Source: Intrasporangium flavum (GTDB lineage: Bacteria > Actinomycetota > Actinomycetes > Actinomycetales > Dermatophilaceae). Taken from it: a stretch of DNA of 64,000 nt. Under the pieces are notes generated by a model, which worked only from the letters and a program-made list of their open reading frames with translations, was not told where the DNA came from and did not search any database. A program made the translations under genes and the position numbers. This document shows, piece by piece, positions 17,263 to 27,320 of the stretch; position 1 is the first letter of the stretch; every line of letters begins with the position of its first letter. The stretch covers positions 62,001 through 126,000 of the forward strand of contig NZ_MLJO01000013.1 in assembly GCF_001956915.1 (NCBI RefSeq), written 5' to 3'.

Positions 17263-18345
17263 GTGCCGCAGACCGTCAAGGGTGTCATCGCCCGGAGCAA
17301 GGGTGCCGACGTCGAGCTCGTCGACATCGTCGTGCCGGATCCCGGCCCCGGTGAGGCCGTCGTGGCCGTGCAGGCCTGCGGCGTCTGCCACACCGACCTG
17401 CACTACCGCGAGGGCGGCATCAACGACGAGTTCCCGTTCCTGCTCGGGCACGAGGCCGCCGGCGTCGTCGAGGCGGTCGGCGAGGGCGTCACCGACGTCG
17501 CGCCCGGCGACTTCGTCATCCTCAACTGGCGAGCCGTGTGCGGCCAGTGCCGCGCCTGCGCCAAGGGCCAGCCGTGGTACTGCTTCGCGACCCACAACGC
17601 GACGCAGAAGATGACGCTCACCGACGGCACCGAGCTGACGCCGGCCCTCGGCATCGGTGCGTTCGCCGAGAAGACGCTCGTGGCCGCCGGCCAGTGCACC
17701 ACGGTGCCCGAGGCCGACGCGGCCGCCGTCGGCCTGCTCGGCTGCGGCGTCATGGCCGGCTTCGGGGCCGCGGTCAACACCGGCAACGTGCGACGCGGCG
17801 ACTCCGTGGCCGTCATCGGCTGCGGCGGCGTCGGTGACGCCGCGATCGCCGGGGCGAGCATCGCCGGCGCCACGACGGTCATCGCCGTCGACGTCGACGA
17901 CCGCAAGCTCGAGAAGGCCAGGCACTTCGGGGCCACCCACACCGTCAACAGCCGCGAGACCGACCCGGTGGAGGCAATCCGCGAGCTGACCGGTGGCAAC
18001 GGCGCCGACGTCGTCATCGAGGCGGTCGGCCGGCCCGAGACCTACGAGCAGGCCTTCTACGCCCGCGACCTGGCCGGCACCGTCGTGCTCGTCGGCGTTC
18101 CGACGCCCGACATGCAGCTGACCCTGCCGCTCATCGACGTCTTCGGCCGCGGCGGCGCGCTCAAGTCGAGCTGGTACGGCGACTGCCTGCCCAGCCGCGA
18201 CTTCCCGATGCTCGTCGACCTCTACAGGCAGGGGCGGTTCGACCTCGACGCGTTCGTCACCGAGCGCATCGGCATCGGCGACGTCGAAGCGGCGTTCGAG
18301 AAGATGCACGGCGGCGACGTGCTGCGCTCGGTCGTGGTCCTGTGA
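17263..18345 (+). CDS. S-(hydroxymethyl)mycothiol dehydrogenase (MscR-type)
   Basis: The 360-residue zinc-dependent medium-chain dehydrogenase has catalytic-zinc region [12 protein letters not shown] and [12 protein letters not shown], a structural-zinc lobe [15 protein letters not shown], and nucleotide-binding [13 protein letters not shown] with D at the end of the next strand (NAD preference). The [16 protein letters not shown] segment is typical of class III-like mycothiol-dependent formaldehyde dehydrogenases. The enzyme oxidises the formaldehyde-mycothiol adduct. AAGGAG before GTG 17263 selects this start over ATG 17245. The overlapping MBL gene supports the assignment. Confidence 0.88.
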   Translation: MPQTVKGVIARSKGADVELVDIVVPDPGPGEAVVAVQACGVCHTDLHYREGGINDEFPFLLGHEAAGVVEAVGEGVTDVAPGDFVILNWRAVCGQCRACAKGQPWYCFATHNATQKMTLTDGTELTPALGIGAFAEKTLVAAGQCTTVPEADAAAVGLLGCGVMAGFGAAVNTGNVRRGDSVAVIGCGGVGDAAIAGASIAGATTVIAVDVDDRKLEKARHFGATHTVNSRETDPVEAIRELTGGNGADVVIEAVGRPETYEQAFYARDLAGTVVLVGVPTPDMQLTLPLIDVFGRGGALKSSWYGDCLPSRDFPMLVDLYRQGRFDLDAFVTERIGIGDVEAAFEKMHGGDVLRSVVVL

Positions 18346-19007
18346 CGGCCCTTCCCGAGCTGCCCACCTCGCCGGGCGGCGTCCGCGTCGAGCACGCGAC
18401 CACGTCGGGCACCTTCAGCCTCGACGGCGGCACGTGGGACGTCGAGAACAACGTCTGGGTGCTGGGCGACGACCGCGAGTGCGTCGTCGTCGACGCGCCG
18501 CACGAATCGGGCGCGGTGCTCGACCTCGTCGGGGACCGGAGGATCGTCGCGGTGCTGCTGACCCACGCCCACGACGACCACGTGTCGGCCGTGCCGGGCC
18601 TGCTCGAGGCCCGCCCGGGCACCGAGGTGGCGCTGCACCCCGCCGACCGCGTCCTCTGGGAGCGCACCCACCCGGGTCTCGCCCCGACGCGCGAGCTCGC
18701 CGACGGCGACGTCGTGCGGGTCGGCGACGTGGACATGCACGTGCTGCACACGCCGGGCCACGCGCCCGGCGCCTGCTGCTTCCACGTGCCCGCCCTCGGC
18801 GTCCTCTTCTCCGGCGACACGCTGTTCCAGGGCGGCCCCGGGGCCACCGGTCGCTCGTTCTCGGACTTCGGGGCGATCATCGACTCGCTGCGCGAGCGCG
18901 TCCTCGGGCTGCCCGAGGACACCGTCGTGCTCACCGGGCACGGCGACGCGACGCGCGTCGGCGCCGAGGCGCCCGACCTCGACGCCTGGGTGGCGCGCGG
19001 CCACTGA
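18342..19007 (+). CDS. MBL-fold metallohydrolase, partner of mycothiol dehydrogenase
   Basis: The 221-residue metallo-beta-lactamase fold protein has [23 protein letters not shown] and a final TGHGDAT, i.e. the full set of zinc ligands of glyoxalase II-like hydrolases. The GTG start overlaps the dehydrogenase stop (GTGA). In actinobacteria such an enzyme next to the mycothiol-dependent formaldehyde dehydrogenase is thought to hydrolyse the S-formyl-mycothiol product. That role is inference from context. Confidence 0.87.
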   Translation: MTALPELPTSPGGVRVEHATTSGTFSLDGGTWDVENNVWVLGDDRECVVVDAPHESGAVLDLVGDRRIVAVLLTHAHDDHVSAVPGLLEARPGTEVALHPADRVLWERTHPGLAPTRELADGDVVRVGDVDMHVLHTPGHAPGACCFHVPALGVLFSGDTLFQGGPGATGRSFSDFGAIIDSLRERVLGLPEDTVVLTGHGDATRVGAEAPDLDAWVARGH

Positions 19008-19015
19008 CCGCCGGC

Positions 19016-19765
19016 TCAGGTGCGCGGGGTGGCCCGCAGGAGGCTGATCTTCTGCCAGATCTTGCGGCTCATCCCGGTCGTCAGCGTCTCGATCTCGCTC
19101 ACCGTGTCGAGCACGAGCGCGTCGGTCGACTCCTCGGCGCACAGGGCCGCCGCCTTCGAGGTCAGCGACAGCAGTTCGGAGCAGTAGTCGAGGTAGACGC
19201 CGTAGTCGCGCACCGACAGCGTGCGCGGGCTGACGACGTCGGGCCCCTGCGGCTCGGCCCGGGCGGTGCCGGGCAGCAGGGCGGCCGGGTCCTTGCTCAT
19301 CTGGTGCATGTCGATGACGTGCGCGAGCGACCGCAGCCGGTGCAGCCGTCGCATGAGGTCGGCCCGCACGACGCGGTCCGCCAGGGACAGCAGGAACCAG
19401 ATCGCGACGCCGGCGTACACGAGGTCCTGGATCGCGCTCTCCAGCAACGGGATCCACTCGAAGGCCTTGAGGCCGCCGGCGTCGGCGGCCGCGTCGCGCA
19501 CGGCGAACACCACGGCCACGACCGCCGTGGCGACGACGAGAACGATGAGCACGCGTGAGACCCACACGAGCACGCGCCGCAGCGTCGCCCACCGGCGCTC
19601 GCCGGCGAGGAGGTCGTCGACGAAGGTGCCGAGCTCGGCCGTGGCCGCCCGCAACCCCGGGTGGCGCGGCAGGAACTCGTCGACGCGCTCCCCGAGGTAG
19701 TCGACGACGGCCCGCACCTCGTGGCCGTCGAGACGCTCGTAGCTGGTCAGCCGCGGCTCCGCCAT
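19016..19765 (-). CDS. Conserved actinobacterial membrane protein of unknown function
   Basis: The 249-residue protein has a soluble N-terminus (about 60 residues), two transmembrane helices (about residues 65-90 and 105-130) and a soluble, helical C-terminus of about 115 residues. No catalytic motif is visible. TACGCT (complement of 19772-19777) lies 6 bases before the ATG, predicting a leaderless mRNA. The gene converges on the MBL gene with an 8-base gap and is divergent from cysS. I do not recognise the family. Confidence 0.7.
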   Translation of the reverse strand: MAEPRLTSYERLDGHEVRAVVDYLGERVDEFLPRHPGLRAATAELGTFVDDLLAGERRWATLRRVLVWVSRVLIVLVVATAVVAVVFAVRDAAADAGGLKAFEWIPLLESAIQDLVYAGVAIWFLLSLADRVVRADLMRRLHRLRSLAHVIDMHQMSKDPAALLPGTARAEPQGPDVVSPRTLSVRDYGVYLDYCSELLSLTSKAAALCAEESTDALVLDTVSEIETLTTGMSRKIWQKISLLRATPRT

Positions 19766-19854
19766 GGCCGCAGCGTAGTGCGGGCCGTGCGGCCTGCAGG
19801 GGCCCCGCGTCGACGCGTCCGGAGCGATGCCCGCGCGCCGATAGACTGCGGCGG

Positions 19855-21306
19855 GTGAGCCTACGACTGTTCGACACCGCCACCCGGGAGCTGCGCGACT
19901 TCACGCCGCGCGAGGCCGGCAAGGTGGGCATGTACATCTGTGGGCTCACGACCCAGGGCGCCCCGCACATCGGGCACATCCGTTTCGCCGTCGCCTTCGA
20001 CGTGCTGCGCCGGTGGCTCGAGACCGGCCACGGCTACGCGGTCACCCTCGTGCGCAACGTCACCGACATCGACGACAAGGTGCTGCGCAAGGCCGCCGAG
20101 TCCGGTGAGGACTGGTTCGCCCTCAGCTACCGCAACGAGCGGCTGACCACCCTCGCCCTCGACGCGCTCGGCGTCGAGCCGGCGTCCTACGAGCCGCGGG
20201 CCACCGGGCACGTCCCCGACATGGTCACCCTGATGGAGACCCTCGTCGAGAAGGGTCACGCCTACCCGGCGCCCGACGGCTCGGGCGACGTCTACTTCGA
20301 CGTGCGCTCGTGGCCCGAGTACGGGTCGCTGTCCAACCAGTCGATCGAGGACATGGTGGCGGCCGAGGACGCCGACCCCCGCGGCAAGCGCGACCCCCGC
20401 GACTTCGCCCTGTGGAAGGGCCGCAAGTCCGAGGAGCCCGAGACCGCCTCGTGGCCGACGCCGTTCGGCGCCGGCCGCCCCGGCTGGCACCTCGAGTGCT
20501 CGGCGATGGCTCGGCGCTGGCTCGGCGAGGAGTTCGACATCCACGGCGGCGGCATCGACCTGCGCTTCCCGCACCACGAGAACGAGCTCGCGCAGTCGCG
20601 CGCGGCCGGCCTCGGCTTCGCCCGGTACTGGCTCCACAACGCGTGGGTCACGGTCAAGGGCGAGAAGATGGGCAAGTCGCTCGGCAACGCCCTCGAGGTG
20701 CGCCACCTGCTCGAGACGACGCGCCCGATCGTGCTGCGCTACTTCCTCACGGCCGCGCACTACCGGTCGACGATCGAGTACCACCCGGGCTCGCTCGACG
20801 AGGCGGCCGCTGCGGTCGAGCGCATCGAGGGCTTCCTCGAGCGGGCTGCCCGCCGCGGCGACGTCGCGGCTGCCGCAGCCGCGTCGGCGCTGCCGGCCGA
20901 GTTCGTCGCCTCGATGGACGACGACCTCGGGGTGTCCGGGGCGCTCGCCGTCGTGCACGACACCGTGCGTGCCGGCAACACCGCCCTCGACGACGCCGAC
21001 GACGAGGCCGCCCTCGCCGCCGCTGCGTCGGTCGTCGCGATGACCGACGTGCTCGGCGTCAACCCGCTCGCGACCCACTGGGGTGGCACCCACCGGGGCA
21101 GCGACGCCGTGGCCGAGTCCGCGCTCGACACCCTCGTCCGCGTCCAGCTCGAAGCGCGCCAGCACGCCCGCCAGGAGCGCGACTTCGCCCGTGCCGACGA
21201 GATCCGCGACGCGCTCGTGGCCGCCGGCATCGCCATCACCGACACGCCCTCGGGCGCCGAGTGGTCGCTGACGCGGCCCGAGCGCCACGAGGCCGCGGCG
21301 GACTGA
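19855..21306 (+). CDS. cysS: Cysteinyl-tRNA synthetase
   Basis: The 483-residue class I synthetase has [18 protein letters not shown] (zinc Cys and HIGH motif), [13 protein letters not shown] (zinc Cys), [15 protein letters not shown] (zinc His), and KMGKSLGN (KMSKS variant). The C-terminal anticodon-binding helices are present. The HIGH-region sequence and location by rlmB fit CysS rather than its mycothiol paralog MshC. GTG 19855 is chosen because TAGACT at 19842-19847 ends 7 bases upstream; the longer in-frame extension runs into the divergent gene's promoter. Confidence 0.95.
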   Translation: MSLRLFDTATRELRDFTPREAGKVGMYICGLTTQGAPHIGHIRFAVAFDVLRRWLETGHGYAVTLVRNVTDIDDKVLRKAAESGEDWFALSYRNERLTTLALDALGVEPASYEPRATGHVPDMVTLMETLVEKGHAYPAPDGSGDVYFDVRSWPEYGSLSNQSIEDMVAAEDADPRGKRDPRDFALWKGRKSEEPETASWPTPFGAGRPGWHLECSAMARRWLGEEFDIHGGGIDLRFPHHENELAQSRAAGLGFARYWLHNAWVTVKGEKMGKSLGNALEVRHLLETTRPIVLRYFLTAAHYRSTIEYHPGSLDEAAAAVERIEGFLERAARRGDVAAAAAASALPAEFVASMDDDLGVSGALAVVHDTVRAGNTALDDADDEAALAAAASVVAMTDVLGVNPLATHWGGTHRGSDAVAESALDTLVRVQLEARQHARQERDFARADEIRDALVAAGIAITDTPSGAEWSLTRPERHEAAAD

Positions 21307-21337
21307 CCCGCCGACCCACCCGAACCGAAGGACTCCC

Positions 21338-22303
21338 ATGCCAGGCAACTCCCAGCGTCGCGGCGCCGTCCGCAAGGGCGGCAAGAAGCCGACCGTCGGC
21401 TCCGGCGGCCAGCGCCGCCGCGGCCTCGAGGGCAAGGGCCCCACGCCCAAGGCGGCCGACCGCGAGTACCACCCCGCGCACAAGCGGGCCAAGGCGGCGG
21501 CCAAGCGCTCCGGCTCCGGCTCGTCCGGACCGCGTGCGGCCTCGCGCCCCAAGAGCCGCAGCAAGACCTCGAGCGAGATGGTCTACGGCCGCAACTCCGT
21601 CGTCGAGGCGCTGCGCGCCGAGGTGCCGGTGGCCACGATGTACGTCGCCACCCGCATCGACACCGACGACCGCGTCCGCGAGGCCCTCAAGCTCGCGACC
21701 GAGCGGGGCCTGGCCATCCTCGAGACGCCGCGCGGCGAGCTCGACCGGCTCACCGACGGCGGCGTGCACCAGGGCCTCGCGCTCCAGGTGCCGCCCTACG
21801 ACTATGCCGAACCGGCCGACCTCATCGACCCCGAGATGCCCGGCATCCCGCTCGTCGTGGCCCTCGACGGCATCACCGACCCGCGCAACCTCGGCGCGAT
21901 CGTCCGCTCGGTCGCGGCGTTCGGCGGCCACGGCGTCGTCGTGCCCGAGCGGCGCTCGGTCGGCATGACGGCCTCGGCCTGGAAGACCTCCGCCGGTGCG
22001 GCGGCGCGCATCCCGGTGGCCAAGGCGAGCAACCTGACCCGGGCGCTCGAGGAGTTCAAGAAGGCCGGGTTCTTCGTGCTCGGCCTCGACATGGACGGCG
22101 ACGTCGAGCTGCCCGACCTCACGCTGGCGACCGAGCCGCTCGTCATCGTCACCGGCTCGGAGGGCAAGGGCCTCTCGCGCCTCGTCCGCGAGACGTGCGA
22201 CCAGATCGTCTCGATCCCGATGAGCTCGGCCGTCGAGTCGCTCAACGCGGGGCTCGCCACGGGCGTCACGCTCTACGAGGTGGCCCGGCAGCGGCGTCGG
22301 TGA
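21338..22303 (+). CDS. rlmB: 23S rRNA (guanosine-2'-O-)-methyltransferase RlmB
   Basis: The 321-residue SpoU/TrmH-family (SPOUT) methyltransferase has a ~80-residue Lys/Arg/Gly-rich N-terminal extension, typical of actinobacterial RlmB. It is followed by the substrate-binding domain ([20 protein letters not shown]) and the knotted SAM-binding domain: [32 protein letters not shown] and [13 protein letters not shown]. It methylates G2251 of 23S rRNA. It is 31 bases downstream of cysS and likely in the same operon. Confidence 0.93.
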   Translation: MPGNSQRRGAVRKGGKKPTVGSGGQRRRGLEGKGPTPKAADREYHPAHKRAKAAAKRSGSGSSGPRAASRPKSRSKTSSEMVYGRNSVVEALRAEVPVATMYVATRIDTDDRVREALKLATERGLAILETPRGELDRLTDGGVHQGLALQVPPYDYAEPADLIDPEMPGIPLVVALDGITDPRNLGAIVRSVAAFGGHGVVVPERRSVGMTASAWKTSAGAAARIPVAKASNLTRALEEFKKAGFFVLGLDMDGDVELPDLTLATEPLVIVTGSEGKGLSRLVRETCDQIVSIPMSSAVESLNAGLATGVTLYEVARQRRR

Positions 22304-22471
22304 CCCGATCGTGACCGCGCGGGGCGCGTCCGGGGAACTCCCCGGGTGCGCCCGACGCTGGTCACAGTGTCGTCGGTAGAGTGGGCCGGGCCCGCACTAC
22401 GTCGTGTAGTAGCGGATGGCAGACAGCAGGCACCGGCGCGGATGGCCGCGCATCGAGTGAAGGACGCAGAC

Positions 22472-23326
22472 GTGGGCAAGAGCAGCAGGGCCGATACCGC
22501 CGCACGCGCGGCGCAGATGCGCGCCGAGGTCGAGCGCAAGGAGCGCCAGCGCAAGCAGGTCATCGCGGCCGTCGTGGCCGTGGTCGTCGTCATCGTGGCC
22601 GTCGCCGTCGGGGTCGCCGTGTCGAACCGGCCCAAGCCCGCTCCCGCGGCCACCGGCGCCGACGCGGCCCTGTCGGCCCTCGTCTCGCTGCCGCAGGCCA
22701 CGCTCGACGCGTCGGCCGCGCCCGACCCGAACTTCGCACCGGCCAAGCTCGAGGGCGGCACGCCGCTGACCCAGGACGGCAAGCCGAAGGTGCTCTACGT
22801 CGGCGCCGAGTACTGCCCGTTCTGCGCCATGGAGCGCTGGGCCCTCATCGGCGCGATGGCCCGCTTCGGCACCTTCAGCGGCCTGACGCCGACGACGAGC
22901 TCGTCCAACGACGTGCACCCCGACACCCCGACCTGGTCGTTCGCCAAGGCGAAGTACACCAGTGACGTGCTCGCCTTCGAGGCGGTCGAGACCCAGGACC
23001 GCAACCAGCAGCCCCTGCAGACGCTCGAGGGCCAGAACCTCCAGCTGTTCACGAAGTTCAACCCCGGCGGCGGCATCCCGTGGATCGACTACGGCGGCAC
23101 CAACGCGAGCAACGGCGCGACCGTCGACGCCAACGTCATCGACGGCAAGACCTACGACCAGATCATCGCCGGCATCAAGGACCCCAACTCCGAGATCGGC
23201 AAGACGATGAACCCGGCGATCAACCTCATCACCGCCCAGCTGTGCCAGATGACGGGCGGCAAGCCGACGAACGTCTGCACCTCGAGCAGCGTCCTGACGG
23301 CCTCGGTCCTGCTCAAGAAGAAGTGA
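22472..23326 (+). CDS. DUF929 thioredoxin-like membrane-anchored protein
   Basis: The 284-residue protein has a basic cytoplasmic N-terminus (about 30 residues), one transmembrane helix (QVIAAVVAVVVVIVAVAVGV) and an extracytoplasmic domain with AEYCPFCAMERWALIGA, a thioredoxin-type C-P-F-C active site, then a second Cys pair near the C-terminus (LCQMTGG...VCTSS). This is the DUF929 pattern. The following gene is a VKOR homolog, so the two probably form an extracytoplasmic disulfide-forming pair. GTG 22472 has AAGGA about 8 bases upstream. Confidence 0.85.
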   Translation: MGKSSRADTAARAAQMRAEVERKERQRKQVIAAVVAVVVVIVAVAVGVAVSNRPKPAPAATGADAALSALVSLPQATLDASAAPDPNFAPAKLEGGTPLTQDGKPKVLYVGAEYCPFCAMERWALIGAMARFGTFSGLTPTTSSSNDVHPDTPTWSFAKAKYTSDVLAFEAVETQDRNQQPLQTLEGQNLQLFTKFNPGGGIPWIDYGGTNASNGATVDANVIDGKTYDQIIAGIKDPNSEIGKTMNPAINLITAQLCQMTGGKPTNVCTSSSVLTASVLLKKK

Positions 23327-23330
23327 CCCC

Positions 23331-23852
23331 GTGAGCCGCATCGGGCACACCGGCGAGACGGCCGCCACGCAGACGGGTGCGGCGCGCCCCGCACGCGTCC
23401 GCCCGGCGTGGCTCGCGCCGAGCACCCTCGGCCTGACCGTGGTCGGGCTCGCGGTGTCGGTCTACCTGACCGTCGAGCACTTCACGAACAACGCGACGCT
23501 CGCGTGCAGCATCGGCGGGGTCGTCGACTGCGCCAAGGTCACGACGAGCGCCTGGAGCACCTTCATGGGCGTCCCCGTGGCGCTGCTCGGGCTCGTGTTC
23601 TTCCTCGTCCTGCTCCCGCTCGTGTGGCCCTCCACGTGGCGCAGCCGGGTCGGGTGGCTCGACGTCGTCCGGCTCGGCTGGCTCACCGTCGGCCTCGGCA
23701 TGGTGCTCTACCTCGTCTGGGCCGAGCTGTACCGGATCCACGCGATCTGCCTGTGGTGCACGGCGGTCCACGTCGTGACGTTCCTGCTGTGGGTCCTCGT
23801 GCTCTTCGGCCAGATCCTGTCCGGCCCGGCCGAGGACCGCCTCGAGGCCTGA
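23331..23852 (+). CDS. Vitamin K epoxide reductase (VKOR) family protein
   Basis: The 173-residue membrane protein has four hydrophobic helices, a periplasmic loop with CSIGGVVDCAKV (loop cysteines) and the quinone-proximal redox motif CLWC near residue 147. Bacterial VKORs reoxidise DsbA-like proteins using quinone, replacing DsbB in actinobacteria. It starts 4 bases after the DUF929 gene, so the thiol oxidoreductase partner is encoded alongside. Confidence 0.9.
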   Translation: MSRIGHTGETAATQTGAARPARVRPAWLAPSTLGLTVVGLAVSVYLTVEHFTNNATLACSIGGVVDCAKVTTSAWSTFMGVPVALLGLVFFLVLLPLVWPSTWRSRVGWLDVVRLGWLTVGLGMVLYLVWAELYRIHAICLWCTAVHVVTFLLWVLVLFGQILSGPAEDRLEA

Positions 23853-23885
23853 GGCCTGGGCCCGGCTGCTCGGACGCCCGGACGC

Positions 23886-25130
23886 TCAGTCGAGCCGGCT
23901 GATGACCGGCATCTCCTCGGTGTCGACGCCGACCACCGACTTCTCCTCCGGCTTGGCCGGTAGCACCGTCGAGAGGTAGTCGCGCACGGCCTCGTCCATC
24001 GACACGTCGCGCCCCGCCCGCTCGCTCATGTACCACCGGTGCTCGAGCACCTCGTGGAAGATCTCGGCCGGCTCGAGGCGCCCGACGAGCGCACGCGGCA
24101 CCGAGCGGACGACCGGCTCGTAGACCTTCGAGAGCCACTCGTGCGCGACGATCTCCTCGTCGACGCCCTGCTGGTCGGTGGCGGCCGTGTAGGCGTCGAG
24201 GTCGTTGAGCAGGCGGCGGGCCTGGTTCTCGCCGACGTCGAGGCCGGTGAGGCGCAGCAGGCGCCGGGAGTGGTGACCGGCGTCGACGACCTTCGGGGTG
24301 ATGACAATCTCGGTGCCGCCGAGGTCGGTCGTGATCTGCAGCTCGTCGACGTCGAACCCGAGCTCGTTGAGGCGGCGGATGCGCTCGTCGACGCGCCACC
24401 GGTCGCCGACCTCGAACCGCTCGGTGCCGGTGAGCGCACCCCACAGGGTGTGGTACCGGTCGATGATCGAGGCGGCCACCTCGAACGGGTCGGCGGCCTC
24501 CTCGAGGAAGCCGCCGGCATCGAGGTCCATGAGCTCGCCGGCGATGTTGACCTGGGCGATGTCGAGGTCGTGCTCGCGCTGGCCGTCGGTGAGTCGCGCG
24601 TGCAGCTCGCCGGTCTCGGCGTCGACGAGGTAGGCGGCGAAGGCGCCGGCGTCGCGGCGGAACAGGGTGTTGGACAGCGACACGTCGCCCCACCAGAAGC
24701 CGTCGAGGTGCAGGCGCACGAGCAGCAGCGCGAGGGCGTCCATGAGGCGCACCGCGGTGTCGGGGCGCAGGTTCTGGCTGTAGAGGGCCCGGTACGGCAG
24801 GGAGAACTGCAGGTGCCGGGTGATGAGGCACGCGTCGAGCGGCTCACCGTCGGCGTCGGTGCGACCGTGGACGACGCCGAAGGGCTCGACGCACGGGACG
24901 TCGAGGCGACGCAGGTTGCGCAGCATCGCGTACTCGCGGTCGGCGATGTCGGCCTTGATCTCCTTGACCGCGAGGACGCGCCCCCCGAGCTTGACGAAGC
25001 GCACGACGTGGCGCGAGATGCCGCGGGGGAGGGCGGCGAGGGTGCTCTCGGGCCAGTCCTCGAGAGGCGTCGACCACGGCAGGTCGAGCAGGGCCGACTC
25101 GGGTCGGGCGGTGGTGATCTCGAGAGTCAC
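23886..25130 (-). CDS. DUF4032 domain protein with kinase-like fold
   Basis: The 414-residue protein has a lipopolysaccharide-kinase-like fold: VRFVKLGGRVLAVKEIK (putative ATP lysine), LHLDGFWWGDVSLSNTLFR (catalytic-loop-like H-x-D...N) and AYLVDAETGE (metal-binding Asp). The C-terminal half carries the DUF4032 signature (GVDEEIVAHEWLSKVYEPVV, HEVLEHRWYMSERAG). Whether it phosphorylates a small molecule or a protein is unknown. The GTG start overlaps the stop of the upstream Pr6Pr gene, so they are coupled. Confidence 0.8.
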   Translation of the reverse strand: MTLEITTARPESALLDLPWSTPLEDWPESTLAALPRGISRHVVRFVKLGGRVLAVKEIKADIADREYAMLRNLRRLDVPCVEPFGVVHGRTDADGEPLDACLITRHLQFSLPYRALYSQNLRPDTAVRLMDALALLLVRLHLDGFWWGDVSLSNTLFRRDAGAFAAYLVDAETGELHARLTDGQREHDLDIAQVNIAGELMDLDAGGFLEEAADPFEVAASIIDRYHTLWGALTGTERFEVGDRWRVDERIRRLNELGFDVDELQITTDLGGTEIVITPKVVDAGHHSRRLLRLTGLDVGENQARRLLNDLDAYTAATDQQGVDEEIVAHEWLSKVYEPVVRSVPRALVGRLEPAEIFHEVLEHRWYMSERAGRDVSMDEAVRDYLSTVLPAKPEEKSVVGVDTEEMPVISRLD

Positions 25131-25780
25131 GCGCTCATCGTGGCACGGCTGCGCGAGAGGCGTCGATCCAGCCCGAGCACCACGGCGGCCAGCCCGAGGA
25201 AGAGGGCCGCGATGACGGCGCAGTTGACGAGCGTCGAGCCGTAGCCGATGGTCCCGACGTCGACGAAGGGGTAGGGGTACCAGTCGACCACCGGCCCGAG
25301 CGCGAGCGTCGCCGCGAGCCAGAGCACCGGCCAGGCGAGCGAGGGCAGCAGGTCGCCGCGGGTGACCTTGCCCCGCGGGCCGAAGGCCACCCACCCGACG
25401 ACGGTGAGGACCGGCACGACGACGTGCAGGAGCCGGTCGCACAGGAGGTTGGCCGCGGTGTAGGTGGCCGGCGGCTTCAGGGCCACCGCGGCGACGATGC
25501 CCGTCACCGTGATGCCGATGAGCGAGGCGAGCCGCACGACCCGGAAGGCCTGCGACCGCGTGCGATCGAGCAGCACGAGGAGCACCGCGACCCCGACGAG
25601 CAGGTTCGACTGGATCGTGAAGTAGGAGAAGAGCCGTCGCAGTCGCTCGGGCAGCGCCGCGACCGTCGTCGGGGAGTCGATGACGGTCTGACCGGACGCC
25701 ACGAGAACCGTCTGCAGGACCAGAGCCACGACGACGACCCCGAAGGTCAGAAGGTGCCACCAGCGTCCGAGGCGCGTCAT
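25127..25780 (-). CDS. Pr6Pr family membrane protein
   Basis: The 217-residue protein has six predicted transmembrane helices and the FSYFTIQSNLLVG and ANLLCDRLLHVVVPVL segments of Pr6Pr/FAR-17a-like proteins. VDWYPYPFVDV near the C-terminus is also typical. The role is unknown; eukaryotic relatives hydrolyse fatty-acid esters of hydroxy fatty acids. TAGGCT (complement of 25787-25792) lies 6 bases before the ATG (leaderless). Confidence 0.78.
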   Translation of the reverse strand: MTRLGRWWHLLTFGVVVVALVLQTVLVASGQTVIDSPTTVAALPERLRRLFSYFTIQSNLLVGVAVLLVLLDRTRSQAFRVVRLASLIGITVTGIVAAVALKPPATYTAANLLCDRLLHVVVPVLTVVGWVAFGPRGKVTRGDLLPSLAWPVLWLAATLALGPVVDWYPYPFVDVGTIGYGSTLVNCAVIAALFLGLAAVVLGLDRRLSRSRATMSA

Positions 25781-25846
25781 GGTCGGAGCCTAGGGCCCGA
25801 TTCGCCCACCTGTCGCGCACCTGTCCAGCCTTGCCCGAGAACGGTG

Positions 25847-25880
25847 CCGGGCCGGCACCCCGCGTGGGGTGCCGGCCCGG
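25847..25880 (-). terminator. Hairpin terminator downstream of the msiK-like gene
   Basis: A perfect 15-bp inverted repeat (CCGGGCCGGCACCCC and its complement) with a 4-base loop, 33 bases past the stop of the ABC ATPase gene on the minus strand. Confidence 0.85.
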
Positions 25881-25912
25881 TGACCGTGCTGTGGTGCCGT
25901 GGTGCTGTGACC

Positions 25913-27016
25913 TCAGTCGCCGATGCGCAGGCCGCTGTCGGAGTTGAAGAGGTGGACGTGGCCCTGCTTGGGCTTGAGGTGGATGACCTGGCCCTTCTCC
26001 GGGGGGCGACGGCCGTCGACGCGAGCGATGAACGGCTTGGCCGTCTCCTCCTCGCCCTCGGCGTCGACCTGGTGGGCCTTGGTCGTGCCGTAGATGTAGG
26101 CGTCGGCGCCGAGCTCCTCGACGACGTCGACCGTGACGGCGATGCCGTGGCCGTCCTCGGCCGGCTCGAGATCCTCCGGACGGACACCGATGGTGACCTC
26201 CTTGCCGGCGTCACCGATGAGGCTGCGCTCGACCGGGACGATGTGGCCGCCGTAGTCGACGCCACCGTCGGTGACGGGGGCCGACACGAGGTTCATCGCG
26301 GGCGAGCCGATGAAGCCGGCGACGAAGACGTTGGCCGGGTGGTCGTACATGCGGCGCGGGGTGTCGCACTGCTGGAGGATGCCGTCCTTGAGGACCGCGA
26401 CGCGGTCACCCATCGTCATGGCCTCGACCTGGTCGTGCGTGACGTAGACCGTCGTGACGCCGAGACGGCGCTGGAGCGAGGCGATCTGCGTGCGGGTCTG
26501 GACGCGGAGCTTGGCGTCGAGGTTCGACAGCGGCTCGTCCATGAGGAAGACCTGCGGCGAACGGACGATGGCGCGGCCCATGGCGACGCGCTGGCGCTGG
26601 CCACCGGAGAGGGCCTTCGGCTTGCGCTCGAGGTACTGGGTGAGGTCGAGGATCTTGGCAGCCTCCTCGACGCGCTTGCGGATCTCGGCCTTGTCGACGC
26701 CGGCGATCTTGAGCGCGAAGCCCATGTTGTCGGCGACCGACATGTGCGGGTAGAGCGCGTAGTTCTGGAACACCATCGCGACGTCGCGGTCCTTGGGGGA
26801 CAGGTTGGTCACGTCGCGGTCGCCGATGAGGATGCGGCCGCCGTTGACCTCCTCGAGGCCGGCGAGCATGCGCAGGGACGTGGACTTGCCACATCCGGAG
26901 GGACCGACGAGGACGAGGAACTCACCGTCCGCGATCTCGATGTTGAGCTTGTCGACCGACGGGATCGGGTTACCCGGGTACTGACGCGTCGCGTTGTCGA
27001 ACGTCACAGTTGCCAT
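25913..27016 (-). CDS. Sugar ABC transporter ATP-binding protein (MsiK/UgpC type)
   Basis: The 367-residue ATPase has Walker A GPSGCGKST, the Q-loop FQNYALYPHM, signature ALSGGQRQRVAMGRAI, Walker B VFLMDEPLSNLD and H-loop VTHDQVEAM, followed by an MalK/UgpC-type C-terminal TOBE regulatory domain (GVRPEDLEPAEDGHG). In actinobacteria one MsiK often energises several sugar importers. It is divergent from malEFG-GH13-malR, which lack their own ATPase, so it most likely powers that system. ATG 27016 has a purine-rich GAAGG upstream. Confidence 0.93.
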   Translation of the reverse strand: MATVTFDNATRQYPGNPIPSVDKLNIEIADGEFLVLVGPSGCGKSTSLRMLAGLEEVNGGRILIGDRDVTNLSPKDRDVAMVFQNYALYPHMSVADNMGFALKIAGVDKAEIRKRVEEAAKILDLTQYLERKPKALSGGQRQRVAMGRAIVRSPQVFLMDEPLSNLDAKLRVQTRTQIASLQRRLGVTTVYVTHDQVEAMTMGDRVAVLKDGILQQCDTPRRMYDHPANVFVAGFIGSPAMNLVSAPVTDGGVDYGGHIVPVERSLIGDAGKEVTIGVRPEDLEPAEDGHGIAVTVDVVEELGADAYIYGTTKAHQVDAEGEEETAKPFIARVDGRRPPEKGQVIHLKPKQGHVHLFNSDSGLRIGD

Positions 27017-27320
27017 GGCTTCATTGCCTTCCTTCACCGGCAGGAACGTGCCGGACGATCCGTTGTAAAGGGCTGCCCGCCCGAGTGGGCGAGCCACGGC
27101 CATCCTGCCCCATGGCGGTCGCGGTGACCAGAGGTGCCCCGTGCGGTGGGTCGGTGCGGCAGGCGCGTGCGGCCGTCGTGAGGCGGTCCGGGGCGTCCAG
27201 ACTTCGTGTCCGGAACGTTGCAAAAAGTTGCTGCAAGACCTGTAGTGACTGTCTGCAAGTTCTTGCTATCGTCTGCGCCACCGGTGGCGGCGTGTGCCAC
27301 CTGGCTTCAAAGGAGAATCC
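27017..27320. promoter_or_regulatory. Divergent msiK-malE control region with TTGC/GCAA operator cluster
   Basis: The 304-base gap holds a cluster of LacI-type half-sites near malE: TTGCAA (27218-27223), the palindrome TTGCTGCAA (27228-27236) and GCAAG-tt-CTTGC (27255-27266). TATCGT (27267-27272) directly after the last palindrome is the best malE -10, so a repressor there would block transcription. AAAGGAG (27309-27315) is the malE ribosome binding site. In the msiK leader, CCGGCA-6-TGCCGG (27037-27054) forms a hairpin. The linked LacI gene (33169-34182) is the likely regulator. Confidence 0.65.
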
